Shown here: positions 44,961-57,162 of the stretch, one piece after another
Layout: each line of letters opens with the position of its first letter
How positions within the stretch are numbered: position 1 is the stretch's first letter
Assembly (NCBI GenBank): GCA_030704615.1
Contig: CM060732.1
Span: 45,427,053 to 45,491,052, forward strand
DNA: 64,000 nt
DNA from: Takakia lepidozioides
Taxonomy: Eukaryota > Streptophyta > Takakiopsida > Takakiales > Takakiaceae
Direction: 5' to 3'
Made by a program: the position numbers and the translations under genes
Notes under the pieces: model-generated
What the model was told of the DNA's origin: nothing
Seen by the model: the letters and a program-made list of their open reading frames with translations, nothing else
Database searches by the model: none

Positions 44961-46270
44961 AAAGACAGGAATGCAATATGGATTTTTACCCGGTGATGTG
45001 GCATCAGGATAAAGTAAAATAAAAACAATGCATGGTCTCCAGCGGTAGACAGAGGTGAGAGAGGGAGAGAGAGAGAGAGCCTATGGTTGGTGGGGCCTCA
45101 CCTCCCGGCCTAACTGCACAGGTAGTTTCTGTCCTTGGACAAGCCGGTGAGCCAATATTGTGCCCTCAGGGAGCTGAACAAAAAAATAGTTCTCTCCACC
45201 ACCGATCAACTCTTTCGCCACTTGTCTCCCTTCCGTCCCCTGCTGGCAGCCACAACCGTATCTACAAATCACATTCTTCTCAAACCTCCCTGTGCAAATC
45301 CGGGATTTCAATCCACATAGATGGTCTGCTCTTATACTGCAGAGTCTGGTATTCCCACCTCATTTCCCTCATCAATCTGAGATGCCTTGCAGGGCCTTTC
45401 ACAGGCCTAACTGAGGGAAAGCGAGGTAGACCGACCACTCCATGTAGACACCACTAGGGATATTAATTGCTCTCAAGTGCACAAGTTCACATAGATGTTT
45501 GAAAAACACCCGGACATGAGACATCAGCTATGATAAACCAATGAATCACTTAGGCCTCATAGCATACTAGCCCTCCCCAAGGCAATTGTGGGCTCTGACT
45601 GGCAAGGTTATGGAAGTCAACCCAAAAATTCCAGAGCCGACAACTACCTCTAAACAATGACCTTTATGAAAACTTGCAAGTGGCTCCTTGCAGAGGTCAT
45701 AAACATCTTACCAGGATGGATGACTTGAAATTCAAACCCCACTTCTTTGGCAGCCGCTACAAATGCGGTCTCTGCACTTGATGCCTTCGCCAGTGGGATT
45801 GGGACTACCTGCATGCCATTTACTAGTACAATACACTATTGTACTTTGAAGGTGGCATAATTAAGGATAACTTTACTTTATGCATCCCTAAGGTTCGCAT
45901 ATCGAGAACAAGAGAGTCTCATAGAGTCTGCTCCCTGCTGCCCTCCCACACATCATGTTTTCCTTCTGGAAGATTTGGTTGTTGTTGGTTTTGTCCGTGA
46001 CTTCTTACAGATTTTGTCTACCTCAATCTGCAATTCTCTCCAGCCTCCATCTCTTCTCTGTTTCCTGGCAATGCAGAGGTTCTAGACAAGATGTCCTCTT
46101 GCCTGAGTATATTACACCTCTCTCCCCTTCATTCTGAGCTCTATGCTGGCTTCTTTGAACTTGTTGCAGTATACAAGCCCAGATGCCTCCCTTTAGCAAA
46201 AAATACAGCTGCTATACCTGGAGATGCGCATGAGTTCCCGCTTTTTCTTGCAGATATCCCACCATTTGTG
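44961..46270. other. Non-coding region
   Basis: A GA microsatellite lies at about 45056-45080. The minus frame 45311-45081 (with QLPEGTILAHRLVQG) is short and matches nothing I recognise. No other features. Confidence 0.35.
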
Positions 46271-46279
46271 AGAGCTCCT

Positions 46280-46690
46280 GCAGTGTGCGGGCAAGTCCCA
46301 AGGAAATTGACGACGATGACATGGCTAGGAAACGTGGTGACGATGACATGGTTAGATAACATGGCGATGATGATGTGGCGATGATGAGGACCTCTTGTGT
46401 GTGCTGCTTGTGTCTGTAATCAGGGAATGTCGGATTGGTATGTGAGAAAGGCAGAGATTGAAACACGGCCTGCTAAAGACCAAGAAAACATTTCGGGCAG
46501 TCCGGGCAGGTCCCAACATCCCAATGGGCGTGTTAAGACCATGAAAACATTATGGGCAATCCGGGCAGGTCCCAAGGAAATTGACGACGACAATAACCTG
46601 GCTACGAAACGTGGCGATGATGACATGGCGATGATGATGTGGCAAAGGTGACGAGGCACTATGGCACCCCATTCCTGCTCTACATCGCTA
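46280..46690 (+). repeat. Dispersed repeat, copy 2 (unbroken)
   Basis: Holds in order GACGACGATGACATGGCTAG, CGATGATGATGTGGCG, GACCTCTTGTGTGTGCTGCT, GCTAAAGACCAAG, GGGCAGTCCGGGCAGG (with a second related unit GGGCAATCCGGGCAGG), GACGACGACAATAACC, ACGAAACGTGGCGATG and CACCCCATTCCTGCTCTA. It matches the two parts at 16579-16694 and 17170-17345. No coding capacity and no clear terminal repeats. Confidence 0.75.
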
Positions 46691-46699
46691 GAATGAAGA

Positions 46700-49600
46700 T
46701 GGCAAGTTTCATGCGAGGAGGAAGAGAAAGATGGCAGCAAGGTCTACCTAGGGAATCTGCTTCTCCTTGTGAGGACTTGTGACCGTTTCTGATTCCAGCT
46801 GAATCTGGATAGGCACGATCACAAAAAAATCAAGTTCCTGCAAAGACGACATGAAGAAGGCGTCAAGAACGGTTAACATCAGTTGCATGGACTCAGAAGG
46901 TGTAACTCCATTTCATTACACCTGCATCTCAAGATCATTTGCATTGGTACACTTTCTCGTATCAGATCCGAGGGTTGAAGATGGGATTGCCAACACACCT
47001 TTACACGTATCGGGGATCAGCTGAGCTCATATCGGCTTTGAGAGATGCAGGCCAGGCCGGTGATATGGAGGCCACTAACCATAGAAGGCCACACCACTCA
47101 GGCTTGTTTTTGCAAGAGTAGAGAGTCAGAGACTTTCAGGCTTCAGGAAGAAACAAGAAGCAACCCACTCTTACAACTATACCCGAAGAACTATAACCGA
47201 GGACCGTGATAGAGTAAGGCGTGCATAGAGCGGGCGGACTACTCACAACTGGGGAAGGAATGCGAATTGTGCTAGTTTCCAGTACAAGTCTAATATCTAT
47301 TGGTCTTTACCTCCCTCATAAAAGTTTGCTGAGCCCGAAGACTGGTCTCGTCTTGTGGACGAATTGAGTGATGGAGAAGACAGTTGATTGGGAGGCGAGG
47401 GCATATTCCAACTAATTAATGAAATATCACAGCTCTCCATCAACTTTATTGCAGCCTGACTCTTAGAGAGGTGTAATGTAGTTGCCTGCGCTACTTGTAA
47501 CATTCGTTCCACCTTCTATGCTTTGGATTCTTCCAATTGCTGACAAAACGGTGTGTCCATCCACTTATGAATGGCCCAGCTGCCATACCCTTATTTTGCA
47601 ATAGACAACAATAATGAATCCCAGTCACAGCCAAGAAGCACCCGGTCACTGAGGCCGACCCCCCCATCAATGAGAGGAACAACATAGGAACAACATAGTG
47701 CGTCCAGTACCAATAAAATGAGATTAATAGCACAATTACCTTAGTCACAATTGAGAGGATTAAAAATCGCCAAAGATCTGGGGGTCAAATTTAATAAAAT
47801 TGCTCAGTCAACTATGTATCCTTGGAGGCCGAGACCTTAAACACTAAAATCTGCAACCAACCCTCTAAGACAGCCAGAGGGCTGAATTTGAAAAGAAACA
47901 CGCTCTTGTTTAATTCAGAATGAAAAGATAAAGGGAAACCAATCTCTCTGCCACGTCGAAACAACCCCTCCACAGAAGAGATAAAACTCAAAAGAGCACC
48001 TAACTCAGTTTCAGATAGTCTCTCTCGCAAAATCTTTCTGAAAGAGAGGCCTCCTACAGGCTAGTTCTAACTACACTAGGCAATGTTAATCAGGTTACAA
48101 ATTGAGAAAGGCAGATTAACTAAGAGGGGTAGAGGGTGAGGGTTGGGGTCTCTTCGCACAGGTTTACCAGCAACTGCAAAATTCCCATTTACGTTCCCAA
48201 ATCCACAGACTCTGGCCGAAGAGAAAGGGTGATACTTGCTACAATGGACCAGGCATGCCCCAAAAGGGTATAACAACAATACAAGCGCCCGAGCCATAGT
48301 CAGGAAAAATTCTGAGATGTCGAGAAGTAAAATGATGAGGCACACTGGAGGGTTGATACACTTTGATATGTTGCTTGCTGCTTCAGTTGCTCACTCGCAT
48401 TTCTAGGATCCACTCCAAAATTTCACGAGGCAGACCAACAATTTACCAACCCCAGAACTTACTGGGTATCTCCCGCCTGCTCTTCTGGATCAAGCCTTGA
48501 CATTAACCACCATCTTTTCTTCCGTCTCAGAGTCTGATCTGGTGCTGGCATTCCACACAGCAACACACATGTCAGGCACTACATGCAATAACAGAACCTA
48601 AATCTGCATGGTTCTGAAGGGATATAGAACTTTAGTGAAGAGGCCCTGCTTCTCAGAGACGGTAGTCAGAAAAGGATCTCTCAGTGACTTCCAAAACCAT
48701 ATGGCCACCTCTTTCAGTAGGTCAAACCATCCCTTCTCCTTTCAACACAAGGGTAACTTGTTGTGGAGAGGTCAAGCCTGCCATTATGGCTCCTAGTGCC
48801 ACCTTAACTCGTTATGTTCTTCCCCATCATTTTGTGCTTGTCAACAATAATGTCTAACTATACTAATTCGCACAAAACTTGAGACAGCAACTACACTATC
48901 CTGGTTAGGAACTAAGAATCCAGGGCTATATTGCTAGCTTCATGATTCAGTCTTAATCTGTGTAAATGCTGGTGGACACGGGAGGACAAAATCGAGCCAA
49001 CAAGCTATGAAGTGCACTTGGCCATGGTCGCTCTCTAGCACAGTGATTAGTTGCTTGTAAAATTGGTCACTTTGGCTACGATTAATTTTGTAACCTGCAA
49101 ACTTGGAAAAATAGAACATACTCACTTCCTTCCCAAACTGTATCGCATAGCAGAAGCTTTATCCTTGTTATCCCAAGACTGAGGCTAATGTTACTCTAAG
49201 CTCCACGACCTCAGTCTTGTTATACGAGCTGTTGTTACTATGGACAGTGCTGTTTCTTTATCTGGGGAAGATAGAGAGAGAGAGTCTGGGTGTCCCTTGG
49301 TGGTTTGGGTAGCTGCAGGCTCAGATGCAGTAGGTTTAGTGGTTATTATACAGATGACAATCAGACCCTTTTGGTCCACTGGATCTCGGTGGATGATATC
49401 TACCACCAGTAAGACTGGTAGTCAACTTTTTCTGAAAGAGGAACTAAGCTATCTGCAGTGAGAACTGCCTTCATAGTATGTTTCATTCATAGGACTCCAC
49501 TTGCTTAACTAAATAATCTAGGTTCATATTTGACCCGCACAGACTAAGGCAACCCTGTGTAGTGGCCATAGGGGAGTTTCACTCAAAGTCGATCTTCTCT

Positions 49601-50271
49601 CTATCACTTTCAGCCACTCGCATGCAGGAGTGTTCATGGACATCCTCACTTACACAGGCCACATGCACACACACAGTGGCCGAGTAAATTTTTCTCGCAG
49701 CATGAAAGGGGATGGAAGATGTAATCAAGTGGAACTCTCTCCAAAATTCGTTCCCTCAAAACCTACAAATGTCAAGTCACCTCTATTTCTTCTCTCTGGA
49801 AGTGCAACTGACAAGGGTATGTCCAAACACCAGACACACAAGGTGTGAAGAAAGAAGGTCCCCCAAATCCACCACACTAAGATCATGTGTGATCAAAGCA
49901 AGAAATGATGAGTGTAAATTAAGTCTTCAGCAGTGCTACCAGTAAGTGTAAACCCTTAGTTCCAGTCTACAGAATCAATCATTTGGTTCCACTTCAGTTA
50001 TCTCAGAAGTCACATGGCGAAGGGACATCAGGACTGCCCAGCATTCATCATGGTGTGTTCAATAAAATAATATCTCTTCCAATCTAGACCATATCAGCTG
50101 ACCCCAGCCTGACAAATCTTTAAAATCAGTTGAAAATTAACAACACCTACCTGGCAAAGGAGTCCCATCTTCAACTTCTAAACCATTTGCATCCCCAAAA
50201 CGTTTGCACAACATTATGCAGCCAGAAACATCAATAAACAGAAACATCAATACAAAAGTGCATCACGAGTA
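46700..50271. other. Long gap upstream of the eIF4B-like 3' exons
   Basis: No gene that I can support. The missing 3' exons of the eIF4B-like gene should be in or near this stretch on minus. One candidate is 50148-50206 (DANGLEVEDGTPLP followed by donor GTAGGT), but I cannot confirm it. Confidence 0.35.
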
Positions 50272-50282
50272 TTAGGGTGAAA

Positions 50283-51686
50283 AGCAAAACCTGTCATGAG
50301 ACGACAAGCCATCTAAATGGATATCAAGCTGGCGCCAGTCCTTCCCTCTCTCTTCCAACAACACTTCCCGTGGCTTGGCATCCCCGAATGGATTCACTTT
50401 TGACCCTCGCTTTGCCACTGCCTCAACTGCCATGTCTGGCGTGTGAGGCCTACTAGAGACACCACCCCGGCTGGAATGGCTGCTTGATGGCCTACTACCA
50501 GGCCTACCCAGCTTTTCCTTCTCCAGCTCTGCATCAATCTTCCGCCAATCCTGCCCTTTCTCCGCAAGAACATCCTCCCTCGGCCGAGCTGCTCCAAATG
50601 GATTTGACCGAGGTTTTGGTTTTGGAGGAGGGACTTGCTCTTGCTCCTCGGAGAGAGCAGGGCCCAGATCTGCATCCGGCTTTTCCTTTTCACCATTTGT
50701 TTGAGGTGGGGGCGGCGAGCAATCAACAGGGACAGTCCGAGGCTGCAACCTCAGACGAGGTCTCTCAGAAGGCCTTGGTTCTGAGTCACGACCGGGCTCT
50801 CTTCTCGCCCACCGATCGGCGTCAGGGCCTGCCTCCCTGTAAGCGGCATCGAAACCCCCCCTGCTTCCGCGGCTTGTAGGAGCCACGCTCGGCACAAACT
50901 TCTTGGCCGCCCCCCAGTTGTTCACTTCATCGGCCCTTGACGTGAGACCCCCACCAGGAGCATCATCAAACCCACCTCCTCCTCTCCTCTCCTCATATCT
51001 GCCACCTCCTCTTCGATCGAATCCGTCAGCAACCCCTGGAGCTTTTTGGTGGATCCCCAGTTATCAACCTCATCAGCGCGTGAGGGAAGATCACGGTCAC
51101 TCAGCCGCCCACCCCGTCTGTCATCATCGTAACCCCCACGCTCACCTCCACCTCCAACGCCCTGAGATGGCACGAACTTCTTGGATTCTCCCCACTTCTC
51201 ATCACCATCCGCCCTAGAAGGACCATCATCTCTATCTCTGTCTCGGCCAAAACCTCCAGCCTCCCTGTCCCGATCCCCTGCGAAGCCTCCACCGAAGCCC
51301 CTCTCCCTGTCGCGATCGCCACCACGTTCGCCGCCCCGATACCCACCATAATCGCGGAAGCCCCCTCCAAGGGCACCCGCCTCAGGCTCCTCTCCGGTTC
51401 TGTCTCTGGGGCCCGTGGGGAGCATCATCATCTCATCGGTAGTAAGCCCCCGTGTATCCGATATCTGCCGCGTCTTCCCTCCCGGCCCAACATACTTCCC
51501 TACTGTAAACTCTGAGATCGACAACGTCTGCTGCTTCTTTTTCTTTGTCTTGGTAGTGATGGCATCCCCTAGAGACGGGAACGCCTCCTGCCCTCCCACA
51601 ACCTTAAAGGCTTCTCTTTCCTTGGCTTCTGCCTCGGCTTGCTCCGCCTCTGCGGCCCAAGCTCCGGCACCCCATGCCTTTGCCAT
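50283..51686 (-). CDS. EIF4B: Plant eIF4B-like translation initiation factor, one frameshift
   Basis: RNA-binding cofactor of eIF4A/eIF4F in mRNA recruitment. The ATG is at 51686. The N-terminus MAKAWGAGAWAAEAEQAEAE, QEAFPSLGDA, KKKKQQTLSISEFTVGKYVG and GLTTDEMMMLPTGPRDRTGE follow the plant eIF4B order. Then comes an Arg/Gly/Asp-rich tract and at least three ADEVDNWGSTKK-type repeats. Two SNPFGAARPREDVLAEKGQDWRK-type units follow (VNPFGDAKPREVLLEERGKD near 50340). Near 51041-51046 the frame is off by one nucleotide at an A/T-rich run (AAAAAGCTCC on minus): GSTKK should continue into APGVADGFDRR. The exon ends at a donor GTTTTG after SSHDR (50282). Downstream exons were not found. The frameshift could be a homopolymer sequencing error; otherwise the copy is broken. 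Confidence 0.8.
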
Positions 51687-52723
51687 TCGTTGAAAGACAG
51701 TGAAGGGGAGCAGGTAGGCAGGCCTCTTGCCTGCTTACCTCCCCTCAGTAAGATGGGTAGATTTGAGTGGAAGCGAAGCTGCAGCCCGCACACCAACACA
51801 CTCTTGTGTCTGTCTATCTTTCTCTCTCTTTCTGTCTCTGTCTCAAACTGTGAAGCTCTTGTAACCCTTGCAGCCCTGGCTGCACATCTACCCTGGTGCC
51901 ACGTGCCCGACCCGGGGCTATGGTACTCCATGCCCCCTGCGATCCCATGTGAGTACCCAAGACCTACGGTGGACGAGGATGGATGACCCATGGACGGAAA
52001 TACGCCATTGCCTGGTCTGCCAAGTGACAGGGATGCACAAAATACGAGCTCTTCAACCGGTATTAGGTGAAAATAAGCTTTGGCTAGCCTTTTCTCTTTT
52101 CTTTTGCTTTGTTTTTGTTTTTTTGTTTTTTTTTTGTTTTTGGTTAACAGGGTTGGAGCCCTGGTTAACTGTTTTTTAATACAGGCAGAAAAAAGTAAAA
52201 AAACCTTTGACGCGGGGATTTGTCATGGGCACACATGAGACAGCAGCCCCAGAACGGACCGGCCACCAAGAAAAGAAACTGAACGATGAGGTCGTTTAGG
52301 CAGTCGTGAGTTTTGCCAATTATTGACAACGTTTCGCCTTAGTTTTCCTTCATAGCGTGTCATCTTCATCCGTCAGTTTAGTTATTGCACGTCGCTAAAA
52401 TTTGAAGGGTATGGTCGACATGAGTTATTATGGCTTCCAATTCAAGGTATTTAAATGTGTAATTTTAATATTCAATTACACATTTTACATTATATTTTGG
52501 AATTGTGAGCAAGTCACCATATCGCGGTTCACGACATAAGGCTAACCATAACTATATCCAACCATATTCAGACAGACTGAAAACTAATTATATATTTTTT
52601 TAAATTTTCTACCCAAATATTTATATATATTTTTTAAAATGAGCAGGGGACAGAACTCTCTTCCTGTGGACAGAAAAAGGCAAAGAAAAAAACTTCCTAT
52701 CAAAAGAAAGACAATGACAAAAA
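51687..52723. other. Upstream region of the eIF4B-like gene
   Basis: Promoter and 5' leader of the minus-strand eIF4B-like gene, with a TCTCTCTTTCTGTCTCTGTC tract at about 51820-51842 and a T-rich run at about 52100-52142. No other gene. Confidence 0.4.
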
Positions 52724-52945
52724 GATGTATCAGTTGGTAAAGTGCACTGAGTGCCATTCGGATGATCTTGGGGTCAAATCCTGCTACTTGATGGGTGTGG
52801 TACACTCTTCTCCCCCTTCCATCGGAAAGCCTTACTCCGAGAGGCTACTGAGAGGTTATTTTCTCCTCTCTCTATCAATGGGCCTGATTTGTGAGCTGTC
52901 GCTCCCAGGTGTTTCCTTTTCAAAAAAAATTGAAAAAAAAAAATG
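52724..52945 (+). mobile_element. tRNA-derived SINE, full copy
   Basis: A-box-like GTATCAGTTGGTAAAGTGC, then a B-box GGGGTCAAATCCTGCTAC. A body with GTGGTACACTCTTCTCCCCC, AGGTTATTTTCTCCTCTC, GGGCCTGATTTGTGAGCTG and CCCAGGTGTTTCC follows. It ends in an A-rich tail (AAAAAAAATTGAAAAAAAAA). Three other copies or parts are in the window (42046-42258 minus, 11715-11770, about 41889-41965). Confidence 0.85.
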
Positions 52946-53040
52946 CATGTCACAGTGAAAGGCCAAAAAAAAAAAAAATCTTGTAAAAAAGAAAGGCACA
53001 AATTACAGGTGGTTATTGGTAATCTTATTGGTAAGTCCAC

Positions 53041-53112
53041 CTAGGAGAGGCTCAGAAAGATACAAATTATTGGTAGTTACTGGTAATCTTACTAGTAAGT
53101 CCACCTAGGGAG
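53041..53112. repeat. Short direct repeat
   Basis: ATTGGTAATCTTATTGGTAA and the following GTCCACCTAGG (about 53016-53045) recur as ACTGGTAATCTTACTAGTAA and GTCCACCTAGGG (about 53080-53110). Confidence 0.6.
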
Positions 53113-53202
53113 ACTCCCAGAGTCACTGGGGCCAGCTGCCCTTCTTTTTTTTTCAAACCCTAAATCTTTGCCTCTTTCTTTCCTGTGCATGCTCAAAATG
53201 AG

Positions 53203-53224
53203 TTCACACGCGATCGCGTGTGAA
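53203..53224. other. Perfect 22-bp palindrome
   Basis: TTCACACGCGA followed directly by its exact reverse complement, centred on CGATCG. Confidence 0.9.
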
Positions 53225-55470
53225 TGGACTGTGTCATGGTATCTATACTGAGGCCTACACCATAGGCTGCAAAACCTAAACAGTTGCCAGCTGTACCTAC
53301 GAACCCTATGAAATCGGAATTTCTCATGTCTCGAATCTGGAGTCGTTCCTCAAGGAAAGCGTACATATCCCGAAATCTTCCACAATTCCCAATCCTTCTA
53401 TCGACCATCCTACCTCTTTAACCCTGGAATCATTCACTCAAACAAGCAAACAATCAATCAAACAATCAATCAAGCATGCAACTTCTACCTCCATGCAATC
53501 TCTGCAGCCCACGGAAGAATCCCTCATTGCATGCACAAAGAAGACGGAAAATTTACCTGCTTGATGCCATTTCATGCAAGGATCCTCCCTGCAGGGCTGG
53601 ATGAGCTCTCTCGCTTGGGTGCACACAACAACTTCCGGGATAGCGTACTCTTTTGTTTTGCCCTCCTTTCACTCTGTCACACTCCCCCGGTGAATTGCTC
53701 AAACCCACACTCACTCCAACTCACGCTCCCTTGATCTCTCACTCTCTCGCTTCCTCGATCTCCACATCTCTGCCTCTCTCGCTCAGTCGCTCTCTCTCGC
53801 ACCTCTTCCTTGAGTCCAAAATTGAACAGGGCTTCCGCGTATCTCAAATGAATGCAAAAGGAGACTCCTTTCGGTCACTCCTCCTTACATGCCTTACCAC
53901 ATGTGATCTCAACCGTCGGCATTATGTCGCATCCGACGGTTTGTGGCCTTGATGCATGGATGATTGAAAGGCGGGATATTTCCCAACGGTTCGCTGAGGA
54001 CCCCTAAATTTATGCAGGTACAATCAATGATGCGACATGACTATCAATAATGAATGGACTCCACTAGTTTGTCCACAACGTTACGGCGCGGCAATCCGAC
54101 GTCTTCACAAAGTGAACACCCTGGAATTATTGCGGGTTCCCATGACGGCGCTCATCCATGAGGGGAGTTGAATCATCCACTAGGGCAGTCATCTCATCCA
54201 GTATACGTCTGTTTCATCCGCGAAGGCTCTTATTTCATCCAATGATAAAATATTATTCATAGGTTCAATAATGAGGTGTCGGGACGTGCATCTGGGATTT
54301 GATCGGTCTCACGTTTTCTCTACCTACACCTCATCTACGGCCCCACGTTCATTGCGGCTACTTAATGTTACCTTGCCATAGATGGCCGCCGACTCAGCAC
54401 AATGGCCTCCGACTCATCACAATGGCCTTAAAAGGCGGCCACTTTCGTCGCCGACTATTTCTTCTCTTGTATCATTAATTCAACATTGGATTTGCTGCTT
54501 CTCTGGTGCTTAGGATGTCAGATTCCAGATCTCGAATCAGTTAGTTATTCGCATTGGCCGCAATAACTTATGGACCCATTAATGTTCGGAGGATTTCAGA
54601 CTCCTACTTGAATTTTATGCTCTGGAGGACACATAATAGCCACTAGATTACACGAAAGAGCATATCTAGGGTGACAATTTGTCGATCCATAACACTCCAA
54701 ACGCACCTCTGTGATGTGAACACGTCGACCTCATACTGTTTGACAATCCGTATAAGAGCCTGCCCTGTGCACGCATGCCATTTTTTCCCTCTCAGTTGCT
54801 CTGGCTCGCTGATCTTCAGGACTGTTTGTCTTACGTTCATTCTTCCCTTTGTACTCCTGTCAATATTAAGAGCCTCTCCACTTCATCTGGGTTTCTCTTC
54901 TGTCTCTCTGCTCCTCTGTTCCCATCCACTGTCTGCAAATATCTTACATACACACCTGACCGTTTTATGTACTTCGAATGATCACTCGCACTACAGCTGT
55001 TTCGTTCATCCATGTTTTCATTTATTCATCCATTTTTTTATTTGTCATCCGAAACTCGTCTACCATTATTCATCTATCCTTCATTTCATCCATCTGAACC
55101 ACGTGCGAACGCCTGTCGATATAGTTCTACTTATTTTATGGAGTTGTAGACAATGTTGTGTATTCGGGTCGTAGCTTTAGCAGATCCTTTAATTTTCTAT
55201 AAATTTCTATTTCGACCAATAGAGACCTACGTTCTACATTCTAGTACATAATCCGAGAGTCCGAGGTCTATTTTCAATTTCCAAATCATTATAACCCTAA
55301 ACGCGAGTGATCGCGCGAGGTTCATTTTCATCTTCATCCTCAGTTTTTCTAAACAAACTTCAGTAACTTATTTTTTCACTTTTTCTTAGTGTCCATCGAT
55401 ATAGTGTAAAATCATAATCACCAGAATATCTACTGTAGGATACACGCGCGATCGCGCGAGGTTCGTGGAA
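53225..55470. other. Non-coding region upstream of the DUF7869-type gene
   Basis: No gene that I can support. Repeated TCATCCA/TCATCACAATGGCC words occur at 54140-54440. Two copies of GATCGCGCGAGGTTC are at 55309 and 55450, the second just 5' of the ATG at 55471. Confidence 0.4.
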
Positions 55471-56256
55471 ATGTCGTTGTTCCAAACTGGTCAACAAGTT
55501 TTTCTCACTCTTCAGGGCTCGAACTCTATCGTCGCAACAGCAGAATGTCTCAACGTGACTGGTTGCGGAAGTTGCCACGGACGACTGCTAAACGGGTCTA
55601 TAATATTTGTTGTTATAGTGTCTTACGATCTGGCACATTCTTTTGAGTCGTTGCCATATCCGCACATGGATGCGGACTCTTTGGGAGAAGCAATCGGAAC
55701 ACCTGTCGTTTGGGATGTGGTGCAAATTCAAAAAGATACTGGGACTGACAACAACACCAACAATGAGGATCCTCAGTTCTCGGAGGTCGAATTGACATCT
55801 GCGGCTGATTCCCATCCAAAATTCAATGAACAAATTGAATCTGACATGTCAAGGCCGTCTCCGAATAACGATGTTGCTATGGGTAGAGACAGTTGGAGAA
55901 ATAAAATGTGTATTCTCCTTGGAGATGAACAAAGTGCTTTGTACGAGGGCAGAATTCAAGCATGTCATCCCGACGAGGTGATACTTTGTGAGAAAGTTGG
56001 AGAACATCACGTCGGGGTGCTTGTTACAAGGATTTTGAATGGCGGTTCGACCAATCTCATATGTCTCGTGAACTGGCCATTGATGCAGACTCGGTTGATT
56101 GATAGTGGCATGACATTGTCATATGAGCTTCATAGGTTCATCAATAGCCGGGAACAAACAGATATTGGTCACAACGAGAAAGGTGTGAAAAAGCAGCATA
56201 CCGACATTTCAACAGACCAAAAAAAGATTAAAAAAAAGACGATTCTAAAAAGATAA
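55471..56256 (+). pseudogene. N-terminal exon of the DUF7869-type gene
   Basis: ATG at 55471. Two related ~90-residue units occur: one from FQTGQQVFLTLQGSNSIVAT to DSLGEAIGTPVVWDVVQI, one from KMCILLGDEQSALYEGRIQA to MTLSYELHRF. They resemble the domain found next to plant En/Spm-type transposon proteins (layout: beta-rich start, then L.DA.G..I.W), separated by an acidic linker. The end is Lys-rich (KKQHTDISTDQKKIKKK). A splice acceptor CTCTCTCTGCAG at 56276 starts the next exon; the donor is not certain (GTGTGA near 56185 is possible). Confidence 0.55.
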
Positions 56257-56451
56257 ATACTCGTCTCTCTCTGCAGGCAGTTCGAGAAATCAACAGCAAA
56301 CAATGTTGCAATTTACAGTGTTGCCAATATTTCGACTGGAGAAAAACACTCGCTATCCGGACCGTTTATTGGGGATCCTCTTACGACGAACGGAGAGAGC
56401 TCGGTTTTGATGTGCCCAAAAGACTTCATCGACGGGGTTTCGACAAAGGCC

Positions 56452-56456
56452 TACAT
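56452..56456 (+). repeat. Target-site duplication (left)
   Basis: TACAT immediately before the 5' LTR TG; its partner is at 62473-62477. Confidence 0.9.
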
Positions 56457-57025
56457 TGTCACGGACATAGCCCAGAAGAACCTACCAAGAATAAATACCA
56501 AAAGTTACCAAGTTACCATGTTACCGAAAGTTATCATGACTTACCGTGATTTACCATGATCTACCATGATTTACCATTATTTACCAAATTACCGGGAGTT
56601 TATCAAATTACCAAGAGTAACTTGGGAAACTACTCAGGAAGCTTCCTTTGGAGGAAACTTCTCCATCAAGATACCTCATTTGTTTAAGGAAGCGTCTCCA
56701 TCAAGAAACCTTTGTTTAATCTTGGAAACTTCTCCAGCAAGAAACCTCCATAGGGGAAGCTTCTTAGTAGCCAGTATATATAGGAGGCGAAACTGGACAC
56801 TCTTCAGTCTCGCCAACACAAGTTCAAGCTACTCTTGTTCCAAGTCCAGTACTCCAGTCCAGCTTCCAGTATCCAGTCCAGTTTCCAGCATTCCAGTATC
56901 CGAGTCGAGTTCTAGTATTTTGTACTCTTGTCCATTGTTATAAAGATCATCTTGATTCATGTTCACCTACCATGTATTCGGCCACGCCGACCTTAACTTC
57001 TTGTCTAGTCTTGTACCTCTAGTCT
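56457..57025 (+). repeat. 5' LTR, truncated at its 3' end
   Basis: Starts TGTCACGGACATAGCCCAG and follows the 3' LTR to CCTCTAGTCT at 57025. The 3' LTR goes on for about 45 bp more to its TTGACA end. A TATATATAGGAGGCG promoter-like stretch lies near 56775. Loss of the end removes the expected primer-binding site junction. Confidence 0.9.
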
Positions 57026-57162
57026 CTATCCACAATTTGCAACAACAAATTTCAGAGTTAAAGGAGTCGAACAAGGGATCTTCAACCATACGAGTCCCTA
57101 CTGCAACAGCTCCTACTGCAACGGTTCCTCTTCAACAGATTACGAGATAACCAAAGATTAGC

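Noticed and set aside
45081-45457. ORFs on both strands (QLPEGTILAHRLVQG on minus)
   Set aside because: The minus frame looks weakly protein-like but is short, isolated and without a recognisable family.
50903-51217. Plus-strand ORF antisense to the eIF4B-like gene
   Set aside because: A shadow of the Arg/Gly-rich coding sequence on the other strand.
54671-55174. 167-codon plus-strand ORF
   Set aside because: Hydrophobic, Leu/Ser/His-rich translation of pyrimidine-rich DNA with no motif and no splice logic to the gene at 55471.
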